Part shown: one piece after another, positions 42,466 to 52,282 of the stretch
How positions within the stretch are numbered: the first letter of the stretch is position 1
Layout: the number at the start of each line of letters is the position of its first letter
Assembly (NCBI GenBank): GCA_905233655.1
Contig: CAJOCS010000003.1
Location: 1 to 64,000 of the forward strand
Origin: an uncultured Bacteroidales bacterium
GTDB lineage: Bacteria; Bacteroidota; Bacteroidia; Bacteroidales; UBA932
DNA: 64,000 nucleotides
Direction: 5' to 3'
Made by a program: the position numbers and the translations under genes
The notes under the pieces: model-generated
Database searches by the model: none
Told to the model about the DNA's origin: nothing
What the model saw: only the letters and a program-made list of their open reading frames with translations

Positions 42466-43266
42466 ATGAACAAGACCGAACTCCTGCCGGACCGCCCCGG
42501 AATACCGCCCATGGCCCCCATGCCCGAAGCGGAAACGATAGACACAGAAGCACTTGCCGATGCATATCGCCGCGGCGAGACAGACCTTCTGTGCGTCGTC
42601 GGCCCCACCGCGTCCGGGAAAACCCGCTACGCAGTGCAGCTTGCCCGCGCAATCGGAAACGCGGAGATCCTATCCGCCGATTCGCGCCAGGTATACCGCG
42701 GGATGGATATCGGCACCGGGAAGGATCTGTGCGAATACGGAGATGTTCCCTACCACCTCATCGACATTGTGCCGGCCGGGGAAAAATTCAATATCTACCA
42801 GTATCAGGCCGCCTTCGCCGAAGCCTATGCCGATGTCCGCCGCCGCGGGGCCGTCCCCATTCTGTGCGGAGGCTCGGGCCTGTATATCGAATCGGCGACC
42901 AGGGCCTACAAGTTCGAGCGCCAGAACGGACTGCCGGACGAGGCCCTGCCCCAAAGACCTTATTATATAGGCACACTCGTGAGCCGGGAGGAAAGGGTTG
43001 CAAGGATAGACCGCCGGCTCGACGAACGCCTGGAGGAGGGGCTGGAGGAAGAAGTGAAAGGGCTTATGGAAAGCGTCCCGGCAGAAGACCTTATCTACTA
43101 TGGCCTGGAATACAAGTTCGTAACGCTGTACCTACTCGGGGAGCTCAGCTTCGAAGATATGAAAATCGCCCTCGGAAATGCCATTCACCAGTTCGCAAAA
43201 CGCCAGATGACCTGGTTCCGCGGCATGGAGCGGGACGGAATCCGCATCCACTGGACCAGACCTTAG
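42466..43266 (+). CDS. miaA: tRNA dimethylallyltransferase, compact form
   Basis: MiaA transfers a dimethylallyl group to A37 of tRNAs reading UNN codons. Motifs: CVVGPTASGKTRYAVQLA (P-loop), EILSADSRQVYRGMDIGTGKD, PYHLIDIV, NIYQYQ and PILCGGSGLYIES. The protein has 266 residues, about 40 fewer than E. coli-type MiaA; the region between YIES and RRLDERLEEGL is shortened, which would remove part of the insertion that contacts the tRNA. Bacteroidota often have a second, compact MiaA paralogue, so this may be that copy. The ATG at 42466 follows a -7 box; an upstream frame extension is ignored. Its stop overlaps the converging M23 stop by 4 bp. Confidence 0.9.
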   Translation: MNKTELLPDRPGIPPMAPMPEAETIDTEALADAYRRGETDLLCVVGPTASGKTRYAVQLARAIGNAEILSADSRQVYRGMDIGTGKDLCEYGDVPYHLIDIVPAGEKFNIYQYQAAFAEAYADVRRRGAVPILCGGSGLYIESATRAYKFERQNGLPDEALPQRPYYIGTLVSREERVARIDRRLDERLEEGLEEEVKGLMESVPAEDLIYYGLEYKFVTLYLLGELSFEDMKIALGNAIHQFAKRQMTWFRGMERDGIRIHWTRP

Positions 43267-44171
43267 TCCATCGACTGGGTGGTGGCCACCGACATGTACA
43301 TTATGCGGGCGTAGTCGGCGGCGGAAACCGAGGCGAAAAGATAGTCCACAGGGTCTTCGACCTCCCCGTTGTGAAGAATTTCGAAATGCAGGTGCGCGGC
43401 TCCGAACGAGGCATGCATGCCCACTGTTCCAACCTTCTGCCCGCACTTGACTCTGCGGCCGCTCTGAACGCTCACTTCACCCAGAAGGCAATACCTTGTG
43501 ACATAACCGTTTCCGTGGTCGATTTCCACGATATTGCCGAGCCCGCGGCGGGAATTGGTAACGTTCGACACCACACCGTCGGCGGCGGCCAGCACATCCT
43601 GCCCGAGTGGGGCTATCAGGTCGAGCCCGCGATGGTAGAGCTGAAGCCCGGTTACGGGGTTGTGCTTCATCCCCACGGAGGCTCCCACCTGCACGTAGGA
43701 AACATCCATCAACGGCATGCTGAGCGGCGGAATGCTGTCCGGACGCGCCTGCAGGGCCTCGAATATTTCGCGGAACGACTCATCCACACTCCCGGCCATG
43801 AGCATAAGGCTGCCCGTCTTCGACGACGCCGCAGAGAGGTAGAAACTCTCGGAGAGCGAGTCGTTGTCGGCAATGATGTCGACGGCGGTTACGGGATCGA
43901 GCGAAGGGGCGGGTGTTTCGAAGAGATCCATGTAAATCTCGTTGTCGCGCATTTCGAGGGCTTCTATGGCGTCGGCCACGAGCTCTTCCTTGGCAACGAG
44001 TGTGGGATAGAGATTCTTGTAAAGGGTGTTTTCCCTCTGAAGGGCCTTCTCTTCGGCGGTGGAGAAGAAAAGGGCGAAGAGCACATAGAAAAGCACTGAG
44101 AGCGACACCGTCGCCACCAGATAACGGACTATCCCGCCTGCAATCCTGGATGCCTTTGACTGTTCGCTCAT
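43263..44171 (-). CDS. M23-family metallopeptidase, membrane-anchored
   Basis: A 302-residue protein with one N-terminal transmembrane helix (about residues 16-37) and a C-terminal M23 (LytM) domain. The zinc motifs are present: YHRGLDL (HxxxD) and AAHLHFEIL (HxH), so it could be an active peptidoglycan endopeptidase. A segment of about 130 residues in between is partly helical. It overlaps the preceding M23 gene by ATGA, a tandem pair that is common in Bacteroidota envelope biogenesis. Its end overlaps miaA by 4 bp. Confidence 0.9.
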   Translation of the reverse strand: MSEQSKASRIAGGIVRYLVATVSLSVLFYVLFALFFSTAEEKALQRENTLYKNLYPTLVAKEELVADAIEALEMRDNEIYMDLFETPAPSLDPVTAVDIIADNDSLSESFYLSAASSKTGSLMLMAGSVDESFREIFEALQARPDSIPPLSMPLMDVSYVQVGASVGMKHNPVTGLQLYHRGLDLIAPLGQDVLAAADGVVSNVTNSRRGLGNIVEIDHGNGYVTRYCLLGEVSVQSGRRVKCGQKVGTVGMHASFGAAHLHFEILHNGEVEDPVDYLFASVSAADYARIMYMSVATTQSMD

Positions 44172-45121
44172 TGTCCCTCCGGTTTTCTTACCATTGCCGC
44201 ATAATCCTCAGGCGACAGCGTGAGATCCATGTAGAGAGCCGGATTCACGTAGTCTTTCCTGTAGAGGACCTCATAGTGCAGGTGCGGCCCCGTAATTCGG
44301 CCGCTGCGTCCGCTCAGGCCGATGAAATCGCCCCTGGAGACGTGCTGCCCCACCTCCACCTCGGTGGTACTCAGATGAGCGTAGCGGGTCATGTAGCCGA
44401 AGCCGTGGTCGATTTCGATATGGTTGCCGTAGCCTTTGTGTTCATGTGCCACCTTCACCACCACACCGTCGCCCGTCGCATAGACCGGATTGCCGGGAGG
44501 GCAGGCGAAGTCCATTCCGGTATGACGCTTCCCCACTCCCAGAATGGGGTCCGAACGGTAACCGAAAGGAGAAGACATACGGTAGGTGGAAGGGTCTGTG
44601 TTCATGGGCGCTATAGCCGGAATATGGGCCGCCATGTCGCCGGCGCTGAGCTGAAGCGTCCATACGTCTTCGAACGATTTGGACTGGATGTAGACCCTCT
44701 TTTCAAGGAGGTCCATCCTGCGTCCTACCCCTTCAAGGGCCGTTCCGGCAAGCGCCGCATAACGGTCCTGCCCTCCGAAACCGGAGTTGCGCACTGCCTG
44801 AGGAATCTCGTCCATGCCATAGACCGAACGGTACACCCTGTCGTCGCGGAGTTCCATCAGGCCGAGCATCTCTTCGTAGCGGTCCATACGCGCCTTCATG
44901 CGCTCTACGCGGGAAGCCCAATAGGCGTTCCGGCGTTTCAGGATGGCGGTCTTGGGAAGATCCTGCTCCAGCACATAGACGTGAAGCCACATGAACAGCA
45001 GGAACAGGACCAGCGCTCCGAGGGTTACCCACAGCGCGTTCCAACCCCAGCCGCGGGCCTCCTCCCGGAGCTCCGCAACCAGCGTTTCAGGGTTCAGTAT
45101 GAAGCGTTTTTTCCTGGACAC
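44168..45121 (-). CDS. M23-family metallopeptidase, membrane-anchored
   Basis: A 317-residue paralogue of the next gene. One transmembrane helix ([20 protein letters not shown], about residues 30-49) is followed by a coiled segment and a C-terminal M23 domain with [18 protein letters not shown] (HxxxD) and GPHLHYEVL (HxH), complete for zinc binding. It probably cleaves peptide cross-links in peptidoglycan. The start is GTG at 45121; no ATG in frame lies near, and a TATCTTTG box ends 7 nt upstream. It is divergent from alaS. The two peptidases are translationally coupled by ATGA. Confidence 0.9.
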   Translation of the reverse strand: MSRKKRFILNPETLVAELREEARGWGWNALWVTLGALVLFLLFMWLHVYVLEQDLPKTAILKRRNAYWASRVERMKARMDRYEEMLGLMELRDDRVYRSVYGMDEIPQAVRNSGFGGQDRYAALAGTALEGVGRRMDLLEKRVYIQSKSFEDVWTLQLSAGDMAAHIPAIAPMNTDPSTYRMSSPFGYRSDPILGVGKRHTGMDFACPPGNPVYATGDGVVVKVAHEHKGYGNHIEIDHGFGYMTRYAHLSTTEVEVGQHVSRGDFIGLSGRSGRITGPHLHYEVLYRKDYVNPALYMDLTLSPEDYAAMVRKPEGQ

Positions 45122-45124
45122 AGT

Positions 45125-45156
45125 TTTGCAAAGATAGCGTTTTTTGTGTATTTTTG
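45125..45156 (+). promoter_or_regulatory. alaS promoter (TTTG, 20-nt spacer, TATTTTTG)
   Basis: The -33 element is TTTG at 45125-45128 and the -7 box TATTTTTG at 45149-45156, 25 nt before the alaS ATG. It overlaps the divergent M23 promoter box. Confidence 0.65.
45129..45136 (-). promoter_or_regulatory. -7 box TATCTTTG of the M23 pair
   Basis: Perfect TAnnTTTG on the minus strand, 7 nt before the GTG start at 45121. Confidence 0.5.
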
Positions 45157-45181
45157 CGAGTTATACCAAAAACGAAAGGAA

Positions 45182-47789
45182 ATGACTTCAAAAGAAATCA
45201 GACAGAAGTATCTGGAATTCTTTGCCTCCAAGGGACACACCGTGGTGCCGTCGGCCCCGATGGTAATCAAGAACGACCCCACGCTGATGTTCACCAACGC
45301 AGGCATGAACCAGTTCAAGGATATATTCCTTGGGAACAGCGCCCCCAAGTTCCCGAGGGCTGCCGATTCGCAGAAATGCCTTCGCGTGAGCGGCAAGCAC
45401 AACGACCTCGAGGCCGTGGGCCACGACGGCCGTCACCACACCATGTTCGAAATGCTCGGAAACTGGAGCTTCGGCGACTATTTCAAGACCGAAGCCATCG
45501 ACTGGGCGTGGGAGCTTCTGACCGAGGTCTACAAGATTGACCGCACGAAGCTTTACGCCACCGTTTTCGAGGGCAGCGAGGAAGACGGCACCGAACTCGA
45601 CACCGAGGCCCGCGCCGCCTGGCTCAAGCACCTGCCGGAAGACCATGTGCTCACCGGAAACAAGCACGACAATTTCTGGGAAATGGGCGATACCGGCCCC
45701 TGCGGCCCCTGCAGCGAGATTCACATCGACCTTCGCCCGGACGAGGAAATCGCAAAGATTCCCGGAAGCAAACTCGTGAACACCGACAACGACGAGGTCA
45801 TTGAAATCTGGAACCTGGTGTTCATGCAGTACAACCGTCTTGCCGACGGCCACCTGGAGCCGCTCCCCGCTAAGAACATCGACACCGGCATGGGTTTCGA
45901 GCGCCTCTGCATGATTCTCCAGAACAAGAAATCCAATTACGAGACCGACGTGTTCAGCGGCATCATCGGCAAGGTCGGGGAGTTCTCCGGCCACAAGTAT
46001 GCCGAGGGCGGCGACGTCGAGGTTGCAATGCGAGTCATTGCCGACCATATCCGCGCCATTGCCTTCTCCATTGCCGATGGCCAGCTTCCTTCCAACGTGA
46101 AAGCCGGCTATGTGATTCGCCGCATCCTGCGCCGCGCAGTGCGCTACGGTTATACCTTCCTCGGCTTCGGCGAACCCTTCCTCTGCCGCCTGGTTCCCCA
46201 GCTGGTGGAAGACATGGGCGAAGCTTATCCCGAACTCAAGGCTCAGCAGAAGCTCATTGAAAACGTTATCCGCGAAGAGGAAAACGCCTTCCTGCGCACT
46301 CTGGACAAGGGAATCAGGATGCTCGAAGACAATATGGCAAAGAACGCCGCCACGAAGACCGTCTCCGGTGTAGACGCCTTTGTGCTCTACGACACCTACG
46401 GCTTCCCCATCGACCTCACCCAGCTGATTGCGGAAGAAAAAGGACCTGGAGTCCTTCAACGTGGAGCTCGGCAAGCAGAAGGAGCGTGCCCGCAACGCCA
46501 CCGCGAACGAATTCGGCGACTGGACGGAATTCCTTCCCGGCGAATGTGAATTCACCGGTTACGACAGCTTTGAAGAAAGCAATGCACATCTTCTCCGCCA
46601 GAGGACAGTCACACAGAAGAACAAGACCTATTTCCAGCTGGTCTTCGACAAGACCCCCTTCTATGCTGAAATGGGCGGTCAGGTTGGCGACACCGGCTTC
46701 ATCGAGAACAAGACCACCGGAGAAAAGATTCGCATCATCAACACCGTAAAGGAGAACAACCTCACCGTGCACCTGGCCGAGAAATTCCCTTCGGAGCCTT
46801 CCGGGGAATTCATCATGGCAGTGGACCGTGAGCGCCGCCAGAGCATAATGAACAACCACACGGCCACCCATCTCCTTCACCAGGCCCTCCGCGAGACCCT
46901 TGGCACCCATGTGGAGCAGAAGGGTTCCTTCGTGGGCCCCGACTACTTCCGCTTCGACTTCTCCCACTTCCAGAAAGTGACGACGGAGGAGCTGCATGAG
47001 GTGGAAACGCGCGTCAACGAGCTTATCCGTGAAGACCTCGGCCTCGACGAGAAACGGGGAGTTCCCATCGACGAGGCCCGTGCGATGGGAGCCATGGCCC
47101 TGTTCGGCGAAAAGTATGGCGACAAGGTGCGTGTGGTGCGCTTCGGCGAAGGCTCCGTGGAGCTCTGCGGCGGCACCCACACAAGGGCAACCGGCACCAT
47201 CGGCCTGTTCAAGATTACCTCTGAAGGCGCCGTTGCCGCGGGTGTTCGAAGGATCGAAGCTGTGACCGGAAAGGCCGCCATGGATTACATTTATGGAGTC
47301 GAAAGCCTCCTGTACGGCGTCAGGGAACTGTTCAACAATGTCCCCGACCTCACCGGCGCAATCCAGAAGACCCTTGCCGAGAATGCCGATGCACGCAAGC
47401 AGCTCGAAGCCGTCGCAGCCGAAAAAGCCGCGGCTCTCGCCGAAAAACTCTATGCCGACGCCGAAACCGTGAACGGAAAGCGCATCGTGCGCTTCGACCG
47501 CAGCGCAGACCCCCAGCTGGTGCGCAACGTGGCCCTGCTTTTGCAGAAAAAGGCCGAGAACTTCGTGTTCGCCGGAGCATTTGCCTTTGACGGCAAGCCG
47601 AACCTCGTTCTGATGTACTCCTCCGACCTTGTGGCCAAGGGAATGAACGCCGGCAAGGACATCCGTGAAGCCGCGAAGTTCATCCAGGGCGGCGGTGGCG
47701 GACAGCCCGGCCTTGCAACCGCGGGAGGACGTTCCATAGACGGCCTTGCCCAGGCCCTTGTCAAGATGGTTGAGATTGCCTCGGCCTAA
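45182..47789 (+). CDS. alaS: Alanyl-tRNA synthetase, reading frame interrupted near 46441
   Basis: AlaS charges tRNA(Ala). The class II catalytic core runs from [14 protein letters not shown] to [12 protein letters not shown] (about 418 residues). The editing domain follows in another frame, with [10 protein letters not shown] and [12 protein letters not shown], and then a C-terminal DHHA1-like domain ending [15 protein letters not shown]. The frame changes by +1 at GAAGAAAAAGGACC (46433-46446). Family members usually have about four more residues here (pattern AEE-x-G-x-x-V); restoring 11 nt between AAAAA and GGAC repairs both frame and length and would give 872 residues. Because AlaS is essential, a sequence or assembly error, or a real lesion with a second alaS elsewhere, must be considered. 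All domains are otherwise intact. The gene heads alaS / permease-fmt / thiamine pyrophosphokinase. Confidence 0.9.
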
Positions 47790-47792
47790 GCC

Positions 47793-50231
47793 ATGAAGAA
47801 ACTGGACCAGTTCATATTGAAATCCTTCGTAGGACCGTTCATAGCGATCCTCGGGATTGTCATATTCGTGCTGGTCCTCCAGTTCCTCTGGCTCTATATC
47901 GACGAGCTGGTGGGCAAAGGTCTGGAATTCAAGGTTATCCTGGAATTCCTCATGTGGGGAAGCTGCCAGGTGCTTCCGCTGGCCCTTCCGCTGGCTACCC
48001 TGCTGTCTTCGATGATGACGCTCGGCCAGCTCGGAGAGCAGTTCGAGCTCACGGCCATCAAAGCCTCCGGCATCTCCCTCACCCGTATCCTCACCCCGCT
48101 GGTGTTAACCAGTATCCTAATAAGCATAGCGGCGTTTTTCATCGGCGACCGGCTTGTCCCCTACTCCATCAACCAGATTTACACGATGAGGGACGACATC
48201 GGCCGCACCAAGAGTGAAATCAAGATTCCCACCGGAACCTTCTACGACGGCATCGAGGGCTATATCCTCCGTATTGACAGCCGCAACAAGGAAACCGGAA
48301 TGATGTACGGGGTGCAGGTCTACGACCACACCGGCAACAAGGGCAACACCCGCATAACGGTGGCCGACAGCGGTATAATCAAGATGTCCAAGCAGAAGGA
48401 TTACCTCACCTTCCAGCTCTACGACGGCATTAACTACCAGGAGAACAACACCAAGAAATACCGCGACACCACCCTTGCGCTTCAGCGCATCAGCTTCCAC
48501 AGGCAGGAAATGGTCATCCGGCTCGAGAATTATGCCTTCCAGCATTCCGACAGCGCACGTTACGGCGAGCAGGTACGCTCGATGAGCCTGAGATCCCTTC
48601 AGGTGGGTCACGACTCTCTGAGCAACCTTATGGTAACCGGACTGGAAAGGCATACGAACGAGATTCTGCGTCACAACGCCCTCATCTACCGCAGCCAGCT
48701 GGACACCGGCTGGAGAGATAGCGGAAAGCCCGTTCTCGAACCAATGGACGGCTTCCAGTGGAAGAGCCTGCGAGACAAGCAGAGGGCCTACGAGAATGCA
48801 TCGGCAAACGCCGCCCAGATTCAGACCATGCTCCGAAGCCAGGGGGTGGACGCCTACGACTACACCCGAATGCTCCGCCGTACCGACGTGGAAATGTGGA
48901 AAAAGTATGCCCAGGCGCTGGCCTGTCTGCTGCTGTTCTTCATAGGGGCGCCTCTGGGTGCGCTAATCAAGAAAGGCGGCCTTGGGACGCCGGCCATCAT
49001 TTCCATACTGTTCTTCGTGCTGTACTGGGTGATAGACATCTCAGGCGAGAAGCTGGCCACCAACGGCAGCACCACTCCTTTCATGGGCAAGTTCGTCTCG
49101 GCCTTCGTACTGGCGCCGATTGGAGCATGGCTCACGTGGAAGGCCATCCAGGACGCAACTCTGTTCAATACCGACGTCTTCATGACCTGGTACAGAAGGG
49201 CAAAATCCAAATTCGTACGTATGTTCAGGAAAACCCGAATCGTATATATGGGCACCCCGGAATTCTCCGTAGGACCGCTTGACACCCTCATCCGAAACGG
49301 CTACACAATAAACGCAGTGGTAACCGTTCCGGACAAACCTTCAGGGCGCGGACTGGAGATGAACCAGAGCGCCGTGAAGAAGTATGCCGTTGAGCATGGC
49401 ATCCCCGTCCTCCAGCCGGAAAAACTCCGCGACGAGAACTTCCTTGCCGAGCTCGCGGCCATCAAGGCCGACCTTTTCGTGGTGGTGGGATTCAGGATGC
49501 TGCCCGAAGTGGTATGGAGCATGCCCAAACTCGGTACCTTCAACCTGCACGCAGCCCTGCTGCCCCAGTACCGTGGCGCCGCCCCCATCAACTGGTCGCT
49601 CATAAACGGTGAAAACATCACCGGCGTGACCACCTTCATGATAGACAAGAACATAGATACGGGCGGAATCATTCTGCGCAGCGAATGCCGCGTGGAGCCC
49701 GAGGAAACCGCCGGGAGCCTTCACGACAAACTTATGGAGATGGGTTCCACTCTGGTTCTCGAGACCGTCGAAGGCCTAATCCAGCACAATGTGGAAACCC
49801 GCGTACAACGTAGCTTCATCCAGGGCAGCGAGGTCCTCAAACCCGCCCCCAAGCTCACACGCGAACTTCAGCACATAGACTGGGACGACTCCACCCGCCA
49901 AATCTACAATCTCATCCGAGGCCTGTCGCCCTACCCCTGCGCCTTCACCGAACTGGTCAGGGACGGCAAGGCCACCATGCTGAAAATCTATTTCGGCCGA
50001 AAGCGTACCGACCTCCACGCCGAAGCGGGAACCATACTCTCTGACGGCAAGACCTATTTCGCAATCGCAACCGCCGACGGAGCTATCGAAATCACCGACC
50101 TCCAGCTCGCCGGCAAGAAGAGGATGGACGTGGCGAGCTTCCTGCTCGGATTCCGGGAGCCCTGCTCGTACACCACCTCCAAAGGCACTTCCAAGGCCGA
50201 AATCCTTAAGACCAAAGCTGTAGATGAGTAG
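47793..50231 (+). CDS. fmt: Fusion: LptF/LptG-type (YjgP/YjgQ) permease - methionyl-tRNA formyltransferase
   Basis: One uninterrupted 812-residue frame encodes two normally separate proteins. Residues 1 to about 470 are a YjgP/YjgQ permease of the LPS export ABC transporter: N-terminal helices (FVGPFIAILGIVIFVLVLQFLWLY), a periplasmic jelly-roll segment and C-terminal helices (ALACLLLFFIGAPLGALIKKGG, ISILFFVLYWVIDISG). From residue 477 (MFRKTRIVYMGTPEFSVGPL) it is Fmt, with FNLHAALLPQYRGAAPI (catalytic Asn and His) and DKNIDTGGIILR (Asp), and a C-terminal domain. Fmt formylates initiator Met-tRNA. An internal ATG at 49221 could start a free Fmt of 336 residues. The permease C-terminus is cytoplasmic, so a tethered Fmt is topologically possible. 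The stop overlaps the next gene by 8 nt. Confidence 0.9.
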   Translation: MKKLDQFILKSFVGPFIAILGIVIFVLVLQFLWLYIDELVGKGLEFKVILEFLMWGSCQVLPLALPLATLLSSMMTLGQLGEQFELTAIKASGISLTRILTPLVLTSILISIAAFFIGDRLVPYSINQIYTMRDDIGRTKSEIKIPTGTFYDGIEGYILRIDSRNKETGMMYGVQVYDHTGNKGNTRITVADSGIIKMSKQKDYLTFQLYDGINYQENNTKKYRDTTLALQRISFHRQEMVIRLENYAFQHSDSARYGEQVRSMSLRSLQVGHDSLSNLMVTGLERHTNEILRHNALIYRSQLDTGWRDSGKPVLEPMDGFQWKSLRDKQRAYENASANAAQIQTMLRSQGVDAYDYTRMLRRTDVEMWKKYAQALACLLLFFIGAPLGALIKKGGLGTPAIISILFFVLYWVIDISGEKLATNGSTTPFMGKFVSAFVLAPIGAWLTWKAIQDATLFNTDVFMTWYRRAKSKFVRMFRKTRIVYMGTPEFSVGPLDTLIRNGYTINAVVTVPDKPSGRGLEMNQSAVKKYAVEHGIPVLQPEKLRDENFLAELAAIKADLFVVVGFRMLPEVVWSMPKLGTFNLHAALLPQYRGAAPINWSLINGENITGVTTFMIDKNIDTGGIILRSECRVEPEETAGSLHDKLMEMGSTLVLETVEGLIQHNVETRVQRSFIQGSEVLKPAPKLTRELQHIDWDDSTRQIYNLIRGLSPYPCAFTELVRDGKATMLKIYFGRKRTDLHAEAGTILSDGKTYFAIATADGAIEITDLQLAGKKRMDVASFLLGFREPCSYTTSKGTSKAEILKTKAVDE

Positions 50232-50862
50232 CATAGCAATTCTATGCAACGGGACTTTCCCGCGCAAAGCCTATCCCCTGTATCTGCTGTCATCGGCCGA
50301 TACGGTCGTATGCTGCGACGGCGCGGCGGTCAAATACAGAAAGCACTTCGGAAAGTGGCCGGACGTTATAGTCGGCGACATGGATTCCCTCCCGGAGGCC
50401 TTCCGGAAGCAGTATTCAGGCACCGTCGTAAAAGAGGAAGAACAGGACTACAACGACCTCACCAAGGCCATGCGCTATGTCTTTGAGCATTATCCCGAAG
50501 CCGAAGAGATTCACATTCTTGGCGCCACGGGCATGAGGGAAGACCACACCGTTGGAAATCTCGGCCTTCTGATGGAATACACCCGGATGTTCCCTGCGGA
50601 TGGGCGCAAGGTGGATATGGTGAGCGACTACGGAACGGCCTTCGCCGTGACCGACTCTTGCGAGCTGCATCTTGGCGAAGGCCGTAAGGTTTCAATATTT
50701 TCCGCAGACAACAGTCTCAGGATTGTGTCGGAAGGGCTGCAGTGGCAGACTTCCGGAGTGGTGTTCGACGCCTGGTGGAAAGCAACGCTGAACCGCAGCA
50801 CCGCCCCGGTTGTCAAACTCAGTTTCTCACATCCTTCCGCCGCCCTCGTTATTGTTGATTGA
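50224..50862 (+). CDS. Thiamine pyrophosphokinase
   Basis: A 212-residue thiamine diphosphokinase, which makes thiamine diphosphate from thiamine and ATP. Recognised by VVCCDGAAVKY, WPDVIVGDMDSLPEAF, EEQDYNDLTKAMRY (conserved acidic and Asp-Leu-Thr-Lys motif) and LGATGMREDHTVGNLGLL. The C-terminal beta-domain ends in SHPSAALVIVD. It overlaps the fusion gene upstream by 8 nt, so no riboswitch of its own is present. The end overlaps the converging trpB stop by 14 bp. Confidence 0.92.
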   Translation: MSSIAILCNGTFPRKAYPLYLLSSADTVVCCDGAAVKYRKHFGKWPDVIVGDMDSLPEAFRKQYSGTVVKEEEQDYNDLTKAMRYVFEHYPEAEEIHILGATGMREDHTVGNLGLLMEYTRMFPADGRKVDMVSDYGTAFAVTDSCELHLGEGRKVSIFSADNSLRIVSEGLQWQTSGVVFDAWWKATLNRSTAPVVKLSFSHPSAALVIVD

Positions 50863-52216
50863 GGGCGTCGGCGCTCTTTATGAATTCCGCGAGGTCCTTG
50901 TCCGACACGTGGTAGTTCTGCATTTCCCCGGAGAAATACTGGTCGTAGGCGCTCATGTCCACGAACCCGTGTCCTGAGAGGTTGAACAGTATGGTCTTCT
51001 TCTCTCCGCTTTCCTTGCACTTGAGGGCTTCCTTGATGGTTGCCGCTATCGCGTGGCAGCTCTCCGGAGCGGGGATGATTCCCTCGGTGCGGGCGAAAAG
51101 GACGCCTGCCTTGAACGAATCCAGCTGCTCGATGTCGACCGCCTCCATCAATCCGTCCTTCATCAGCTGGGAAAGAATCACACCTGCGCCGTGATAACGC
51201 AGTCCACCGGCATGGATGGAGGCCGGCTTGAAGCTGTGGCCCAGGGTAAACATCGGCAGAAGCGGAGTCATTCCGGCCTCGTCACCGAAGTCATATTCGA
51301 ATTTTCCCTTTGTGAGCTTGGGGCAGGAATACGGTTCTGCGGCGATGAAACGGGTCTTTTTGCCATCCTGGATATTGTGCCTCATGAAGGGGAAGGCGAT
51401 GCCAGAGAAGTTGGAACCGCCGCCGAAACATGCGACCACAATGTCCGGATATTCCCCGGTAAGGGCCATCTGCTTCTCGGCCTCAAGGCCGATTACGGTC
51501 TGATGCAGGCACACATGGTTGAGGACGGAACCAAGGGCATATTTGCAGTTGGGCGTGCTCACGGCAAGCTCTATGGCCTCGGATATGGCGCAGCCGAGGG
51601 AGCCCTTGTCGTTCGGATTGCGGGTAATTATGTCCTTGCCGGCACGAGTAGACATCGACGGCGAGGGGGTAATCGCCGCTCCGAAGGTCTGCATTATGCT
51701 TCGGCGGTAGGGCTTCTGCTCGTAGCTTATCTTTACCATATATACCGCGCAGTCAATTCCGAACTTCTTTGTGGCATAGCTCAATGCTCCGCCCCACTGT
51801 CCGGCGCCCGTTTCGGTGGTGAGGTTGGTGACGCCCTGCTCCTTGGCGTAATATGCCTGGGCTATTGCAGAATTCAGTTTGTGGCTGCCGGCGGGAGAAA
51901 CGCTCTCGTTCTTGAAATAGATGTGTGCCGGGGTGCCCAGGGCCTCTTCCAGCTCGTAGGCTCTTACAAGCGGGGTGCAGCGGTAGGCGCTGTACTGTTC
52001 GCGGACCGCCTCGGGGATGGGAATCCATTCATCGGTCTGGTTGAGCTCCTGGTCGGCGCAGGCCTTGCAGAAGATGGGATAGAGGTCCTCCGGAGTAAGG
52101 GGCTTGCGGGTTGCCGGATGCAGGAAAGGCAGCGGCTTGTTGGGCATTACAGCCTGGATGTTGAAATAATGAGTGGGGATTTCGCTCTCGGGGAGCAGGA
52201 ATTTCTTTTGTCTCAT
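50849..52216 (-). CDS. trpB: Tryptophan synthase beta chain, TrpB2 type
   Basis: A 455-residue PLP enzyme of the TrpB2 group, which is longer than TrpB1 and often encoded outside a trp operon. It joins indole and serine to tryptophan. The cofactor lysine is in AGSHKLNSAIA, the substrate loop is TETGAGQWG, and the phosphate-binding loop is CFGGGSNFSG. The N-terminal extension (LHPATRKPLTPEDLYPIF) is typical of TrpB2. No trpA is adjacent, so it may act alone as an indole-salvaging enzyme. The ATG lies 15 nt past the terminator of the sdhC gene; the promoter is not evident. Confidence 0.94.
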   Translation of the reverse strand: MRQKKFLLPESEIPTHYFNIQAVMPNKPLPFLHPATRKPLTPEDLYPIFCKACADQELNQTDEWIPIPEAVREQYSAYRCTPLVRAYELEEALGTPAHIYFKNESVSPAGSHKLNSAIAQAYYAKEQGVTNLTTETGAGQWGGALSYATKKFGIDCAVYMVKISYEQKPYRRSIMQTFGAAITPSPSMSTRAGKDIITRNPNDKGSLGCAISEAIELAVSTPNCKYALGSVLNHVCLHQTVIGLEAEKQMALTGEYPDIVVACFGGGSNFSGIAFPFMRHNIQDGKKTRFIAAEPYSCPKLTKGKFEYDFGDEAGMTPLLPMFTLGHSFKPASIHAGGLRYHGAGVILSQLMKDGLMEAVDIEQLDSFKAGVLFARTEGIIPAPESCHAIAATIKEALKCKESGEKKTILFNLSGHGFVDMSAYDQYFSGEMQNYHVSDKDLAEFIKSADALNQQ

Positions 52217-52230
52217 AAAGGGTTCGTTTT

Positions 52231-52259
52231 AAAAAAACCCGCTGTTGTAAGCAGCGGGT
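52231..52259 (-). terminator. Intrinsic terminator after sdhC
   Basis: On the minus strand, ACCCGCTG and CAGCGGGT arms (8 bp perfect, 7-nt loop) are followed by seven T. It lies 24 nt beyond the sdhC stop and ends 15 nt before the trpB start. Confidence 0.88.
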
Positions 52260-52282
52260 CCTATTATGGTTGATAAGATTGC

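Noticed and set aside
46430-46450. Programmed ribosomal frameshift in alaS
   Set aside because: The A5 run invites the idea, but a +1 shift would still leave the protein about four residues short of the family pattern. An 11-bp loss explains frame and length together.
50160-50240. TPP riboswitch before thiamine pyrophosphokinase
   Set aside because: The gene overlaps the coding end of the fusion gene by 8 nt, and no THI-box motif is visible.
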